Shown one piece after another: positions 1 through 5,328 of a DNA stretch of 5,328 nucleotides; positions within the stretch are counted from its first letter, which is position 1, and each line of letters opens with the position of its first letter. Source of the stretch: Dehalococcoidia bacterium (GTDB lineage: Bacteria > Chloroflexota > Dehalococcoidia > GIF9 > AB-539-J10); contig JAUUZT010000069.1 in the NCBI GenBank assembly GCA_030589825.1, forward strand, positions 1 to 5,328, read 5' to 3'. Below the pieces are notes generated by a model, which did no database searches, was not told the origin of the DNA, and was given only the letters and a program-made list of their open reading frames with translations. A program made the translations under genes and the position numbers.

Positions 1-233
1 AGAACATTGCCAGTTCAATGGGATGCGAAGTGGTAAAAGACTTCTTACAGGCAAGGGAACTTGGCCCTGCTATTGTGGATGAGGCAAGGAACGACGTAGG
101 TTTAATTGTAATGGGTGTTGAATATGAGAAGCGCCTTGGAGTTTTTGATCCTGGTAAAGCAGTTCATATTGTTTTCAGGGAGTCTCCATGCAGCGTGTTA
201 CTACTTCGTAGCCCTATTAAGGAGAATGTATAG
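1..233 (+). CDS. Universal stress protein (Usp) domain, C-terminal end of a longer gene (5' truncated)
   Basis: The reading frame is open from base 3 to the TAG at 231-233 and runs off the left edge, so only about 76 C-terminal residues are visible. The ATG at 18 has no Shine-Dalgarno sequence and is probably internal. The segment has the usual end of a Usp fold: a helix, a strand LIVMGVEY, then a helix leading to SPCSVLLLRS, which matches the family's final 'APCPVLVVR'-like strand. The canonical nucleotide loop of ATP-binding Usp proteins (G-2X-G-9X-G-S/T) is not intact, so ATP binding is doubtful. The gene is joined to the next one by a one-base stop/start overlap, so it belongs to the TrkA operon. 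It may be a stand-alone Usp protein or the cytosolic tail of a membrane transporter of the APC type; the window cannot decide. The Usp assignment itself is fairly secure. Confidence 0.75.
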   Translation, partial: NIASSMGCEVVKDFLQARELGPAIVDEARNDVGLIVMGVEYEKRLGVFDPGKAVHIVFRESPCSVLLLRSPIKENV

Positions 234-631
234 TGAAGATAATTGTTATGGGATGTGGTAGCATGGGAGCTGGTTTGGCATCTGCCTTGGATATAGAAGG
301 GCATGAATTAACAATAATAGAGTTGGATGCCAGTAAGTTGACTAAATTACCGAATGGTTTTAGTGGGACTGCCATGGTTGGTGATGGTACTGATGAAGAA
401 GTGCTTAAAAAGGCAGGAATAGAAAAGGCCGATGCGTTTATTGCAGCATCTAAAGAAGATGAGCGAAATGCTATGGCGGCTCAGATTGCCAAGAAGGTAT
501 TTAGTATATCTCGTGTAGTATGTAGGATATATGATACACAGAAGGCAGAGTTCTATGAGAGCCTGGATTTGGCTGCTGTTAGCCCGATAGCAGCGTTTGT
601 TGGTTCGGTGAAGCATAGGTTAAAAGTATAG
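233..631 (+). CDS. TrkA-N (RCK-N) domain protein, single domain, probable K+ transport regulator
   Basis: This 132-residue protein is a single Rossmann NAD(H)-binding RCK domain of the TrkA/KtrA type, which acts as a cytosolic ring subunit controlling K+ channels or carriers. Visible motifs are the dinucleotide loop GCGSMG (residues 7-12), an acidic residue ending strand 2 (E30), GDGTD (50-54), ADAFIAAS (66-73) and RIYD (98-101). The start is GTG at 233, sharing its G with the TAG of the upstream gene, and AAGGAG at 219-224 lies 8 bases before it, which supports this unusual start. The protein ends where an RCK-C (TrkA-C) domain would normally begin, so ligand sensing through RCK-C must come from the neighbour. 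It could be a natural one-domain subunit or a shortened ancestor; the clean frame and coupled spacing favour a functional gene. Confidence 0.88.
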   Translation: MKIIVMGCGSMGAGLASALDIEGHELTIIELDASKLTKLPNGFSGTAMVGDGTDEEVLKKAGIEKADAFIAASKEDERNAMAAQIAKKVFSISRVVCRIYDTQKAEFYESLDLAAVSPIAAFVGSVKHRLKV

Positions 632-635
632 AAAT

Positions 636-1289
636 ATGTACATTGTAATCGTTGGTGCTGGAAAAGTAGGGTATAGTTTATATAGCGACTTGATAAAAAA
701 TGGCCATGAGGTACTTGTAATTGAGAAAGATGTCTCGAAGTATGAGAGCCTTGAAAATGAAATGGGAACTGCCTTGTTGTATGGGAATGGTTGTGAAGTC
801 ACTGTGCTAAAAGATGCTGGACTGGATAGGGCTGACATATTTGTGGCCGTTGCTGGTGAGGATGAGGATAATTTAGTAGCTTGTCAGCTTGCCAAGGATA
901 AATTTGTTGTTACACAGGTCGTCGCCAGGCTTAACAGTCCTAAAAATGAGCATATTTTTAATGAATTGGGCATTAAATGCATAGTCAATGTGGTAGACCT
1001 TATATTGAAGAGTATCAAGGCTCAAACGTCTATTTGCCCTTTAAATTCACTTATTCGTGTCGGTACTAAGCAAGAACTCGTATTAGCAAAGGTGTCAAAG
1101 TGGTCAAAGGTAGTAGGCAAGTCAATAAAGGCATTATCATTGCCATCAACTATAGTTGTCTCACTGGTGATACGTGATGGAGTGGGTAAACTGCCAGCTG
1201 ATGATATTGTACTGGAAACAGGAGACGAAATCATTTGTTTGGTTTTGAGAGAGGATATAGCAGCTCTTAACACTATCTTTACGGACTGA
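636..1289 (+). CDS. trkA: TrkA family K+ uptake regulator with RCK-N and RCK-C domains
   Basis: The 217-residue protein carries the full KtrA/TrkA single-unit layout. Residues 1 to about 120 form the NAD-binding RCK-N domain, with GAGKVG at 7-12, E30 at the end of strand 2, GNG at 50-52, ADIFVAVAGEDEDN at 66-79 and RLNSPKN at 98-104. Residues about 138-214 form an RCK-C domain, including LVLAKVSKWSKVVGKS and the closing strand of the GDEIICLVL type. Such proteins assemble as octameric rings under K+ transporters and respond to NAD(H), ATP/ADP or, in several lineages, cyclic di-AMP. The gene starts 4 bases after the previous stop and has no clear Shine-Dalgarno sequence, which suggests translational coupling. 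Its last 11 bases overlap the convergent HIT gene. No TrkH/KtrB pore gene is visible, so the membrane partner is unidentified here. Confidence 0.92.
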   Translation: MYIVIVGAGKVGYSLYSDLIKNGHEVLVIEKDVSKYESLENEMGTALLYGNGCEVTVLKDAGLDRADIFVAVAGEDEDNLVACQLAKDKFVVTQVVARLNSPKNEHIFNELGIKCIVNVVDLILKSIKAQTSICPLNSLIRVGTKQELVLAKVSKWSKVVGKSIKALSLPSTIVVSLVIRDGVGKLPADDIVLETGDEIICLVLREDIAALNTIFTD

Positions 1290-1758
1290 AGGCGTCTCTA
1301 AGTTTATCGTAGGTTGTGTCTAGTCCTTCGGACACAACTCTGGTTTCCCCGATCACTGGCATGAAATTAACATCCCCCTGCCAACGAGGTACTATATGTG
1401 TGTGAAGGTGTCCCTCTACTCCTGCACCGGCAACTTTGCCTACGTTTAACCCAATATTGAAACCAGCAGGATGAATGGTGTTATTCAACAAGGTTACGCT
1501 CTTCTGGATTAGCTCAAAATGCTCTTTGGTTTCTTCATTGCTTAGATTTTCTAGATTAGCTACATGGCGATAGAATACTACCATCAAATGCCCTGGGTTG
1601 TAGGGGTATGCGTTTAGTATTATAAAATTATTCTTACCATGGTGCAGAATGAGGTTTATACGGTCATTATCCTGTTTTGGTTTTACACAGAATATGCAGT
1701 CGCCTTCTTTTGGCTTTGTTATATACTGCATGCGCCATGGTGCCCATAAATGATCCAT
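1279..1758 (-). CDS. HIT family nucleotide hydrolase/phosphorylase (Ap4A-type, zinc-site variant)
   Basis: This 159-residue protein belongs to the histidine triad superfamily, which cleaves or transfers nucleotidyl groups from substrates such as diadenosine polyphosphates or nucleoside phosphoramidates. The catalytic triad is H117-L-H119-T-H121-IV, within the extended motif running from N101 (NIGLN) through GAGVEGH to PRW. The CxxC pair C21/C24 near the N terminus suggests a structural zinc site with later histidines, as in the longer bacterial HIT proteins annotated as Ap4A phosphorylase-like. YPYNPGHLMVV (51-61) is the standard HIT strand. The start MDHLWAPWRM is conserved in the family, so the ATG at 1758 is probably correct although there is no Shine-Dalgarno sequence before it. 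The gene stands alone between two convergent blocks. Exact substrate cannot be told from sequence; family assignment is secure. Confidence 0.93.
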   Translation of the reverse strand: MDHLWAPWRMQYITKPKEGDCIFCVKPKQDNDRINLILHHGKNNFIILNAYPYNPGHLMVVFYRHVANLENLSNEETKEHFELIQKSVTLLNNTIHPAGFNIGLNVGKVAGAGVEGHLHTHIVPRWQGDVNFMPVIGETRVVSEGLDTTYDKLRDAFSP

Positions 1759-1764
1759 ATATAT

Positions 1765-1793
1765 ATACTATGTGTATTTTTACCAAGTTGCAA
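1765..1793 (-). promoter_or_regulatory. Candidate promoter of the HIT gene, possibly giving a leaderless mRNA
   Basis: On the minus strand TTGCAA (1793-1788) and TAGTAT (1770-1765) are separated by exactly 17 bases; each matches the sigma-70 consensus at 4 of 6 positions. The -10 box is followed by ATATAT and then the ATG at 1758, so transcription starting 7 bases after the -10 would begin at or next to the start codon. No ribosome-binding sequence is present before that ATG, which fits a leaderless transcript. AT-rich spacers produce such matches by chance, so this is a reasoned guess. Confidence 0.4.
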
Positions 1794-1798
1794 TAGTT

Positions 1799-1831
1799 AT
1801 TCTTTCCATCCTCCAATGGAGGACCGAGAAT
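1799..1831. repeat. Interrupted inverted repeat in the spacer between the HIT gene and the permease gene
   Basis: TCCTCCA and TGGAGGA (1809-1823) form a perfect 7-base dyad around one base; as RNA this would fold as a 6-base-pair stem with a 3-base loop. It is flanked by a second symmetric pair, ATTCT (1799-1803) and AGAAT (1827-1831). No T-run follows on either strand, so it does not look like a standard intrinsic terminator. It lies just upstream of the candidate HIT promoter and 54 bases beyond the end of the permease gene, so it could be an operator, a weak terminator or an RNA 3'-end structure. Confidence 0.4.
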
Positions 1832-1876
1832 CTGTGTTGCCAGGTATAACTTATTAGACTCTATATTAAAGGTATT

Positions 1877-2737
1877 CTAGTTACTCATTGAGTATTCTTT
1901 TCGGGCTGCCATGGCATGAGTTATCCGGTCGATAATTATTGCCAGAAATACAATACAGATTCCTGCTTCGAAGCCTTTACCTATTTCAATACGGTTGATG
2001 GCGAGCAGGACTTGCATTCCAAGTCCTTTTGCCCCAATCATAGAAGCAATAACAACCATTGCCAGTGCCATCATAGTGGTCTGGTTAATTCCTACCATGA
2101 TTGATGGTATGGCCAGTGGTATTTGAACCTCGTAAAGTATTTGTTTTGGAGTGGACCCGAAGGCTTGAGCTGCCTCGATTACGCTTTTGGGTACCTGTCT
2201 TATACCGATGTTAGTTAATCGTATAACTGGGGGTATTGCATAAATGATGGTAGCAAATACCGCTGGGACTTTTCCCAGTCCAAAAAGCATAAGAGCGGGA
2301 ATCAGGTAAACGAAACTTGGCATAGTTTGCATCGCATCAAGTAATGGCTTGAGTATGGATTGGAATATGTTGCTGCGAGCCATCAGAATGCCGGTGGGGA
2401 TTCCTATCAGCAAGGAGATAATCACAGAGGCAAAGATAATGGCAAGTGTCATCATAGCCAGGTCCCAATAACCAAAGCTGCCGATGAGAACTAACATGGC
2501 AGCGAAGAGTACTCCCGCCCACCATTGACGCAATGCTCGCCAGGCAATGATTCCTACCGCTAATATTGTTACTATCCATGGTATCCAGAGAAAGATACGC
2601 TCAATGGTCAGCAGCAATGCCAGAATACTAGTACCAATTGCATCAAATATAGTACCCAGGTTGGTTAATATCCAGGACATGCCTGCATCAACCCATTCTG
2701 CCAGTGGAATAGTTAAGAATTGAGGAAATTCAAACAT
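1877..2737 (-). CDS. proW: Glycine betaine/proline-type ABC transporter permease (ProW/OpuAB-like)
   Basis: This 286-residue integral membrane protein is the channel subunit of a type I ABC importer for quaternary-amine osmoprotectants. It has a short N-terminal extension, then several hydrophobic segments at about 32-68, 74-92, 95-120, 141-172, 213-237 and 256-272. The EAA coupling loop that docks on the ATPase begins at residue 188 (EAAQAFGSTP) and ends near PLAIPSIM (207-214); GIRQVPKSVIEAA before it is typical of ProW/OpuAB. Length agrees with OpuAB-type permeases rather than the longer E. coli ProW. Its ATG lies inside the 3' end of the ATPase gene (8-base overlap), with AAGGAGG at 2744-2750 (minus strand) six bases upstream, so it has its own strong ribosome-binding site. 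It is the last gene of the operon, and no intrinsic terminator is evident after its TAG. Substrate is inferred from family and neighbours. Confidence 0.93.
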   Translation of the reverse strand: MFEFPQFLTIPLAEWVDAGMSWILTNLGTIFDAIGTSILALLLTIERIFLWIPWIVTILAVGIIAWRALRQWWAGVLFAAMLVLIGSFGYWDLAMMTLAIIFASVIISLLIGIPTGILMARSNIFQSILKPLLDAMQTMPSFVYLIPALMLFGLGKVPAVFATIIYAIPPVIRLTNIGIRQVPKSVIEAAQAFGSTPKQILYEVQIPLAIPSIMVGINQTTMMALAMVVIASMIGAKGLGMQVLLAINRIEIGKGFEAGICIVFLAIIIDRITHAMAARKEYSMSN

Positions 2738-3998
2738 GGGATTCCTCCTTATCTGATTCTTCTGTTTCCCCTGTTTCTTTCTCCTGTATCATGCTAATCA
2801 TAATGCTGCTGTTATATATCTCCCCCATGAATCTTCCTGCCTCGTCAACAACGGGAATAGGGTGCATGGTTGAAACTGCCAATGGGAACAGTTCTTCAAT
2901 AACTGTATCAGCAGTACAGGTGGGGAGGTCTGGTTCTAAAGCTTCCTTCAGGGAATTGCCCCTGTTTCTGATTAATTTAACCAGTCGTTCCAAGGTTATC
3001 AGCCCTAGCAAGATACCGGTATGGCTAACCAGAAATATGCTGTTCGTCATGGTAGTGCGAAAAGTGTGCATGGCAGCTTTAGGACCTTGCCATTCGTAGA
3101 GGAGTACTTTTGGCTGTTCCATTATGTTCTTTGCGGTAACCACCTTGGCTGGTGATGCGTCCTGCACAAATTCTCGAACGTAAGCGTTACCGGGGGTGGT
3201 TATTACTTCTTCTGGCGTGCCAACCTGTATAATCTCTCCATCTCGCATTATTGCGATACGGCTTCCAAGTTTTAGTGCCTCATCAAGGTCATGTGTTACG
3301 AAGAGGATAGTCTTCTGTACTTCCTCTTGTAGTCCTATTAATTCATCCTGCATTTGACGTCGTATCAATGGATCTAATCCACTGAAAGGTTCATCCAAAA
3401 GTAATATCTCTGGCTCAATAGCCAGAGCACGGGCTATTCCTACCCTTTGTTGCATTCCTCCGCTTAGTGTGCTTGGCAGATAGTTTTCCCAACCTTTAAG
3501 GCCTACTTTATCGATAACCTCTCGTGCTTTAATATAGCGCTCTTCTTCAGCTACTCCCTGTACTTTTAGCCCATAGGCTACGTTATCAAGCACGTTACGG
3601 TGAGGGAATAGTCCAAATTGCTGAAATACCATTGCGGTGGTATTGCGGCGCAGGTGAGTGAGTTGCTGGTCGTTGTAGGAGCAAATATCATCTCCATTTA
3701 TCAGAATCCTGCCTGCTGTAGTCTTGATGAGGCGGAGAATACAGCGAATCAGAGTGGATTTTCCGCTACCTGATAGGCCCATGATAACGAAGAACTCTCC
3801 CTTTTGTACTTCAAAAGAGATTTCTTTTATTGCCACTACACAGCCTGTCTTTTCCAGTATGGTTGCTTTACTGGACGCACGCATTTCGGGGCTAAAGCAT
3901 CGTTCGACGTTTTCGCCAAAAATCTTCCACAGGTCTTCAACCTGGATGCACATTTGACTTCTTTGTGAAGACCCTTTCGTCAACGCTGTATTCTCCAT
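2730..3998 (-). CDS. proV: Glycine betaine/proline-type ABC transporter ATP-binding protein with CBS region (ProV/OpuAA-like)
   Basis: The 422-residue protein is the ATPase that powers osmoprotectant uptake at the inner face of the membrane. Nucleotide-binding motifs are complete: Walker A GLSGSGKST (74-82), Q-loop FQQFGLFPH (125-133), signature LSGGMQQR (178-185), Walker B ILLLDEP (198-204, catalytic E203) and switch H236. The insert before Walker A (about 27-57, with ILEKTG) and the text DPLIRRQMQDEL mark the ProV/OpuAA subfamily. Residues about 288-404 form a tandem CBS region (for example IFLVSHTGILLGLI and HPIPVVDEAGRFMG), the module that senses ionic strength or cyclic di-AMP in characterised OpuA systems. 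A strongly acidic tail follows (405-420). AAGAGG seven bases before the ATG at 3998 supports this start over M16. It begins 27 bases after the binding-protein stop and overlaps the permease by 8 bases. Confidence 0.95.
   Translation of the reverse strand: MENTALTKGSSQRSQMCIQVEDLWKIFGENVERCFSPEMRASSKATILEKTGCVVAIKEISFEVQKGEFFVIMGLSGSGKSTLIRCILRLIKTTAGRILINGDDICSYNDQQLTHLRRNTTAMVFQQFGLFPHRNVLDNVAYGLKVQGVAEEERYIKAREVIDKVGLKGWENYLPSTLSGGMQQRVGIARALAIEPEILLLDEPFSGLDPLIRRQMQDELIGLQEEVQKTILFVTHDLDEALKLGSRIAIMRDGEIIQVGTPEEVITTPGNAYVREFVQDASPAKVVTAKNIMEQPKVLLYEWQGPKAAMHTFRTTMTNSIFLVSHTGILLGLITLERLVKLIRNRGNSLKEALEPDLPTCTADTVIEELFPLAVSTMHPIPVVDEAGRFMGEIYNSSIMISMIQEKETGETEESDKEESHV
2744..2750 (-). promoter_or_regulatory. 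Strong ribosome-binding site of the permease, inside the ATPase gene
   Basis: AAGGAGG on the minus strand, six bases before the permease ATG and within the coding region for the ATPase's last residues. It settles the permease start and allows re-initiation independent of coupling. The nine bases AAGGAGGAA are identical to those before the binding-protein gene. Confidence 0.85.
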
Positions 3999-4014
3999 TT
4001 ATATACCTCTTATG

Positions 4015-4029
4015 CTAAGCCTTGCTTAG
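4015..4029 (-). repeat. Small hairpin across the binding-protein stop codon
   Basis: CTAAGC and GCTTAG form a perfect 6-base stem around a 3-base loop. The TAA stop of the binding-protein gene (4028-4026) lies inside it, and the ribosome-binding site of the ATPase (AAGAGG, 4011-4006) starts four bases later. There is no T-run, so it is not a standard terminator. It might protect the 3' end of the binding-protein message or modulate ATPase translation. Confidence 0.4.
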
Positions 4030-5042
4030 ACAAGTGCTTCTTTTACTTTGCTGGCTACATCTGCTGGAACCCATTTGGTCCACATGGACTCATATTCCTT
4101 GAGGAAGTAAATAGCAGCACCTGATGCGTCAGAGTCACTGTCTCTCATGTACGCCAGTATCGAGTTAATATCACTGGTACTCAAAGCATAATTGTTTAGT
4201 AGTTCTACTATCTCAGGAGCTTTTTCCAGCATGCTGGGATGAACGACGCTAGTGCATGCCACTGACATATATTCACAGCCTCTATCACGATCCCATACTT
4301 CCTGGTCGTATGGTGCCTCTTCTAGCAGGGTCATATCGTATTTTCCGAGAAGCCATGTTGGTGCCCAGTAGTAACCTAGCCAGGCTTCACCTTTCTCATA
4401 GGCGGCGACCATTGACCCAGAGAGAGCTGCATCTGAGCCGGTGAGGAAGTCATTGTAATATTCATCCAGTCCGTATGTTTCGACTTTTATCGAGTTATGT
4501 TCTGTGCACAACCAGCCAGGGATGGAATTGTGGAATCGTCCTTTTGAAGGACCCTCGGGGTCCTTAAACAACTCCCAGTATTCCGGCAAATCGGATACTG
4601 ATTTCAGGCCAGGTGCAGTAGCTTCAATGCCGCGTTCTGCATCGCCTTCTATCATATAGGTTGGTACTAACCAACCCTGGTAATTATCATCAAAAACAAG
4701 ATTGGTTTCTACAACCTCACCAGAGTCAATATAATCTGTGTAAGTGTCACCATAATTTTCCGTCCAGCACTCCAGGAAAATGTCGATATCTCCTTCAGCA
4801 GTTGCAACCAGAACGACCTGTGAACTGCCAGGGGCAATTTCATATGGAGGATAGTCGTATCCGTTCTCTACAATAAAACCAACGATGGCATTATGTACTT
4901 GTATGCTGTCCCAACCAGCATCCGCAAATTTTAGGGGTTGCTTTCCTTCTGTGGCACAGCCAGTGAGGGACAAAGATAAAAGCATAAGAATGGCCATGAC
5001 TGACAGCAAGATTTTGATTGTCATATTCCTTGTTGTAAACAT
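4026..5042 (-). CDS. proX: Glycine betaine-type ABC transporter substrate-binding lipoprotein (ProX/OpuAC family)
   Basis: This 338-residue protein is the extracytoplasmic solute receptor of the importer. The N terminus is a lipoprotein signal: basic residues R5 and K10, a hydrophobic core (11-25) and lipobox LTGC with lipidated C29. The mature part is an OpuAC domain: ADAGWDSIQVH (40-50), an aspartate/tryptophan-rich ECWTENY (91-97), GWLVPTYM (123-130), PGWLC (175-179) and GYYWAPTWLLGKYD (223-236). In this family tryptophan side chains form the aromatic cage for the trimethylammonium group; W44, W93, W124 and W226 are candidates, by inference. The ATG at 5042 has a perfect AAGGAGG six bases upstream, which favours it over M7. 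It is the first gene of the operon, as is common when the receptor is needed in excess. Ligand could be glycine betaine, proline betaine, carnitine or choline; sequence alone does not say. Confidence 0.94.
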   Translation of the reverse strand: MFTTRNMTIKILLSVMAILMLLSLSLTGCATEGKQPLKFADAGWDSIQVHNAIVGFIVENGYDYPPYEIAPGSSQVVLVATAEGDIDIFLECWTENYGDTYTDYIDSGEVVETNLVFDDNYQGWLVPTYMIEGDAERGIEATAPGLKSVSDLPEYWELFKDPEGPSKGRFHNSIPGWLCTEHNSIKVETYGLDEYYNDFLTGSDAALSGSMVAAYEKGEAWLGYYWAPTWLLGKYDMTLLEEAPYDQEVWDRDRGCEYMSVACTSVVHPSMLEKAPEIVELLNNYALSTSDINSILAYMRDSDSDASGAAIYFLKEYESMWTKWVPADVASKVKEALV

Positions 5043-5048
5043 AAAGTT

Positions 5049-5055
5049 CCTCCTT
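5049..5055 (-). promoter_or_regulatory. Strong ribosome-binding site of the binding-protein gene
   Basis: AAGGAGG on the minus strand, six bases before the ATG at 5042. It fixes the start codon and predicts high translation of the receptor compared with the ATPase, whose site is only AAGAGG. Confidence 0.9.
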
Positions 5056-5094
5056 GTTTATTTGTTTTGTTGGATGTTTATTGGGTTATATAGA
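5054..5094 (-). promoter_or_regulatory. G-free, probably unstructured 5' leader of the osmoprotectant operon
   Basis: On the minus strand these 41 bases contain no G and are dominated by A, C and T, including several CAA/AAACAA repeats, until the first G of the ribosome-binding site. Such a leader cannot form GC or GU pairs within itself and should stay open for ribosome loading. TATATA/TATAAC lies at its upstream end (5092-5085) and could be a -10 box, but no acceptable -35 sits 16-18 bases before it. Confidence 0.35.
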
Positions 5095-5174
5095 CCTGCA
5101 GCAATTTCTATAAAAGCGATTAATTACAACCAAACGTATCTGCTAAGAAAAAAACAGACGAGATGACCTTGCGG

Positions 5175-5203
5175 AACAAACTATGTGAGGCGAATTATGT
5201 CAA
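5175..5203 (-). promoter_or_regulatory. Weak promoter candidate upstream of the osmoprotectant operon
   Basis: A perfect -35 hexamer TTGACA (5203-5198, minus strand) is followed after 17 bases by TTTGTT (5180-5175), which matches only 3 of 6 bases of the -10 consensus. If used, the leader would be about 125 bases. An activator or an alternative sigma factor could compensate for the poor -10; equally, the match may be chance. Confidence 0.22.
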
Positions 5204-5328
5204 CAAATCCAATGAAGGAGAAAAATTGATACGGTATATTAACCCGAAATGGCTAAGCTAAATCATCTTAGAATACCACCCATAAACTTAAGTCCTCCTC
5301 TCTTTCTGTATCGCCATATTCTGTGTTA

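Larger units (their letters stand above)
5043..5328. other. Intergenic region upstream of the osmoprotectant operon, no confident gene
   Basis: These 286 bases reach the right edge of the window. I see no ORF of gene size, no tRNA-like cloverleaf and no recognised riboswitch. The part near the operon holds the leader and the promoter candidates. The distal part holds two ribosome-site-like sequences, AGGAGG on the minus strand (5299-5294) before a six-codon ORF, and AAGGAG on the plus strand near 5215-5220, each followed only by a very short frame. They could be leader peptides, remnants of a gene or chance. Confidence 0.5.

Noticed and set aside
347..616. 89-codon minus-strand frame opposite the first trkA-type gene
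   Set aside because: Shadow of a well-supported RCK protein; composition is not protein-like and no ribosome site was identified.
1022..1273. 83-codon minus-strand frame opposite the second trkA gene
   Set aside because: Lies fully inside the RCK-C coding region, serine/threonine-rich shadow translation without recognisable domain.
2337..2579. 80-codon minus-strand frame inside the permease gene
   Set aside because: Alternative frame of the membrane protein, rich in His/Ser/Cys with no domain; the permease frame is clearly the real one.
3946..3953. Internal ATG (M16) as the ATPase start
   Set aside because: No ribosome-binding site precedes it, whereas the ATG at 3998 has AAGAGG at a seven-base spacing.
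5119..5163. Possible terminator around the run of seven A (TCTG ... CAGA)
   Set aside because: The stem is only 4 bases plus a mismatch and the A-run is in the loop rather than after the stem, so it does not fit an intrinsic terminator.
4885..5166. 93-codon plus-strand frame across the receptor start and its upstream region
   Set aside because: Mostly antisense to the signal peptide and leader; its hydrophobic stretch is the complement of the leader. No ribosome site or family match seen.
5253..5271. CTAAG ... CTTAG dyad resembling the hairpin at 4015-4029
   Set aside because: Five-base arms with a nine-base loop are expected by chance; the shared CTAAG word is too short to call a repeat family.

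Overview
The window is bacterial chromosome with two convergent gene blocks, both concerned with salt and osmotic balance, and a small HIT-family gene between them. Base composition looks moderately AT-rich. The start of the HIT protein (HLWAPWRM) and the universal-stress/TrkA/TrkA order remind me of Dehalococcoidia and related Chloroflexota. That placement is from memory and is tentative; no marker gene in the window fixes the taxon.

Left block (1-1289, + strand): the 3' end of a gene carrying a universal-stress-protein (Usp) domain, cut by the window edge, followed without a gap by two TrkA-type genes. The first TrkA protein (132 aa) has only the NAD-binding RCK-N domain. The second (217 aa) has RCK-N plus RCK-C. 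The stop/start overlap (TAGTG) and the 4-base gap indicate one tightly coupled operon. Its likely job is gating or regulating a K+ transporter; the pore or carrier lies upstream, outside the window or fused to the Usp domain.

Middle (1279-1876, - strand): a HIT-family nucleotide hydrolase/transferase gene that overlaps the 3' end of the second trkA by 11 bases tail to tail. It has a promoter-like element placed so that its mRNA would be leaderless or nearly so. The 118-base spacer also holds an interrupted inverted repeat.

Right block (1877-5042, - strand): a complete glycine betaine/proline betaine-type ABC importer in the order binding lipoprotein, ATPase with C-terminal CBS region and acidic tail, permease. 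Spacing is tight (27-base gap, then an 8-base overlap) and there are strong Shine-Dalgarno sites before the binding protein and the permease. Upstream of it (5043-5328) is a non-coding stretch with a 41-base leader that contains no G on the coding strand and one perfect TTGACA box, but no confident promoter.

Together the window looks like an osmoadaptation region: K+ regulation on one strand and compatible-solute uptake on the other. I see no mobile element, CRISPR array, tRNA or rRNA. The families are known; what merits a second look is the split RCK pair, the identity of the truncated Usp-bearing gene, the acidic tail of the ATPase, and a few regulatory structures.
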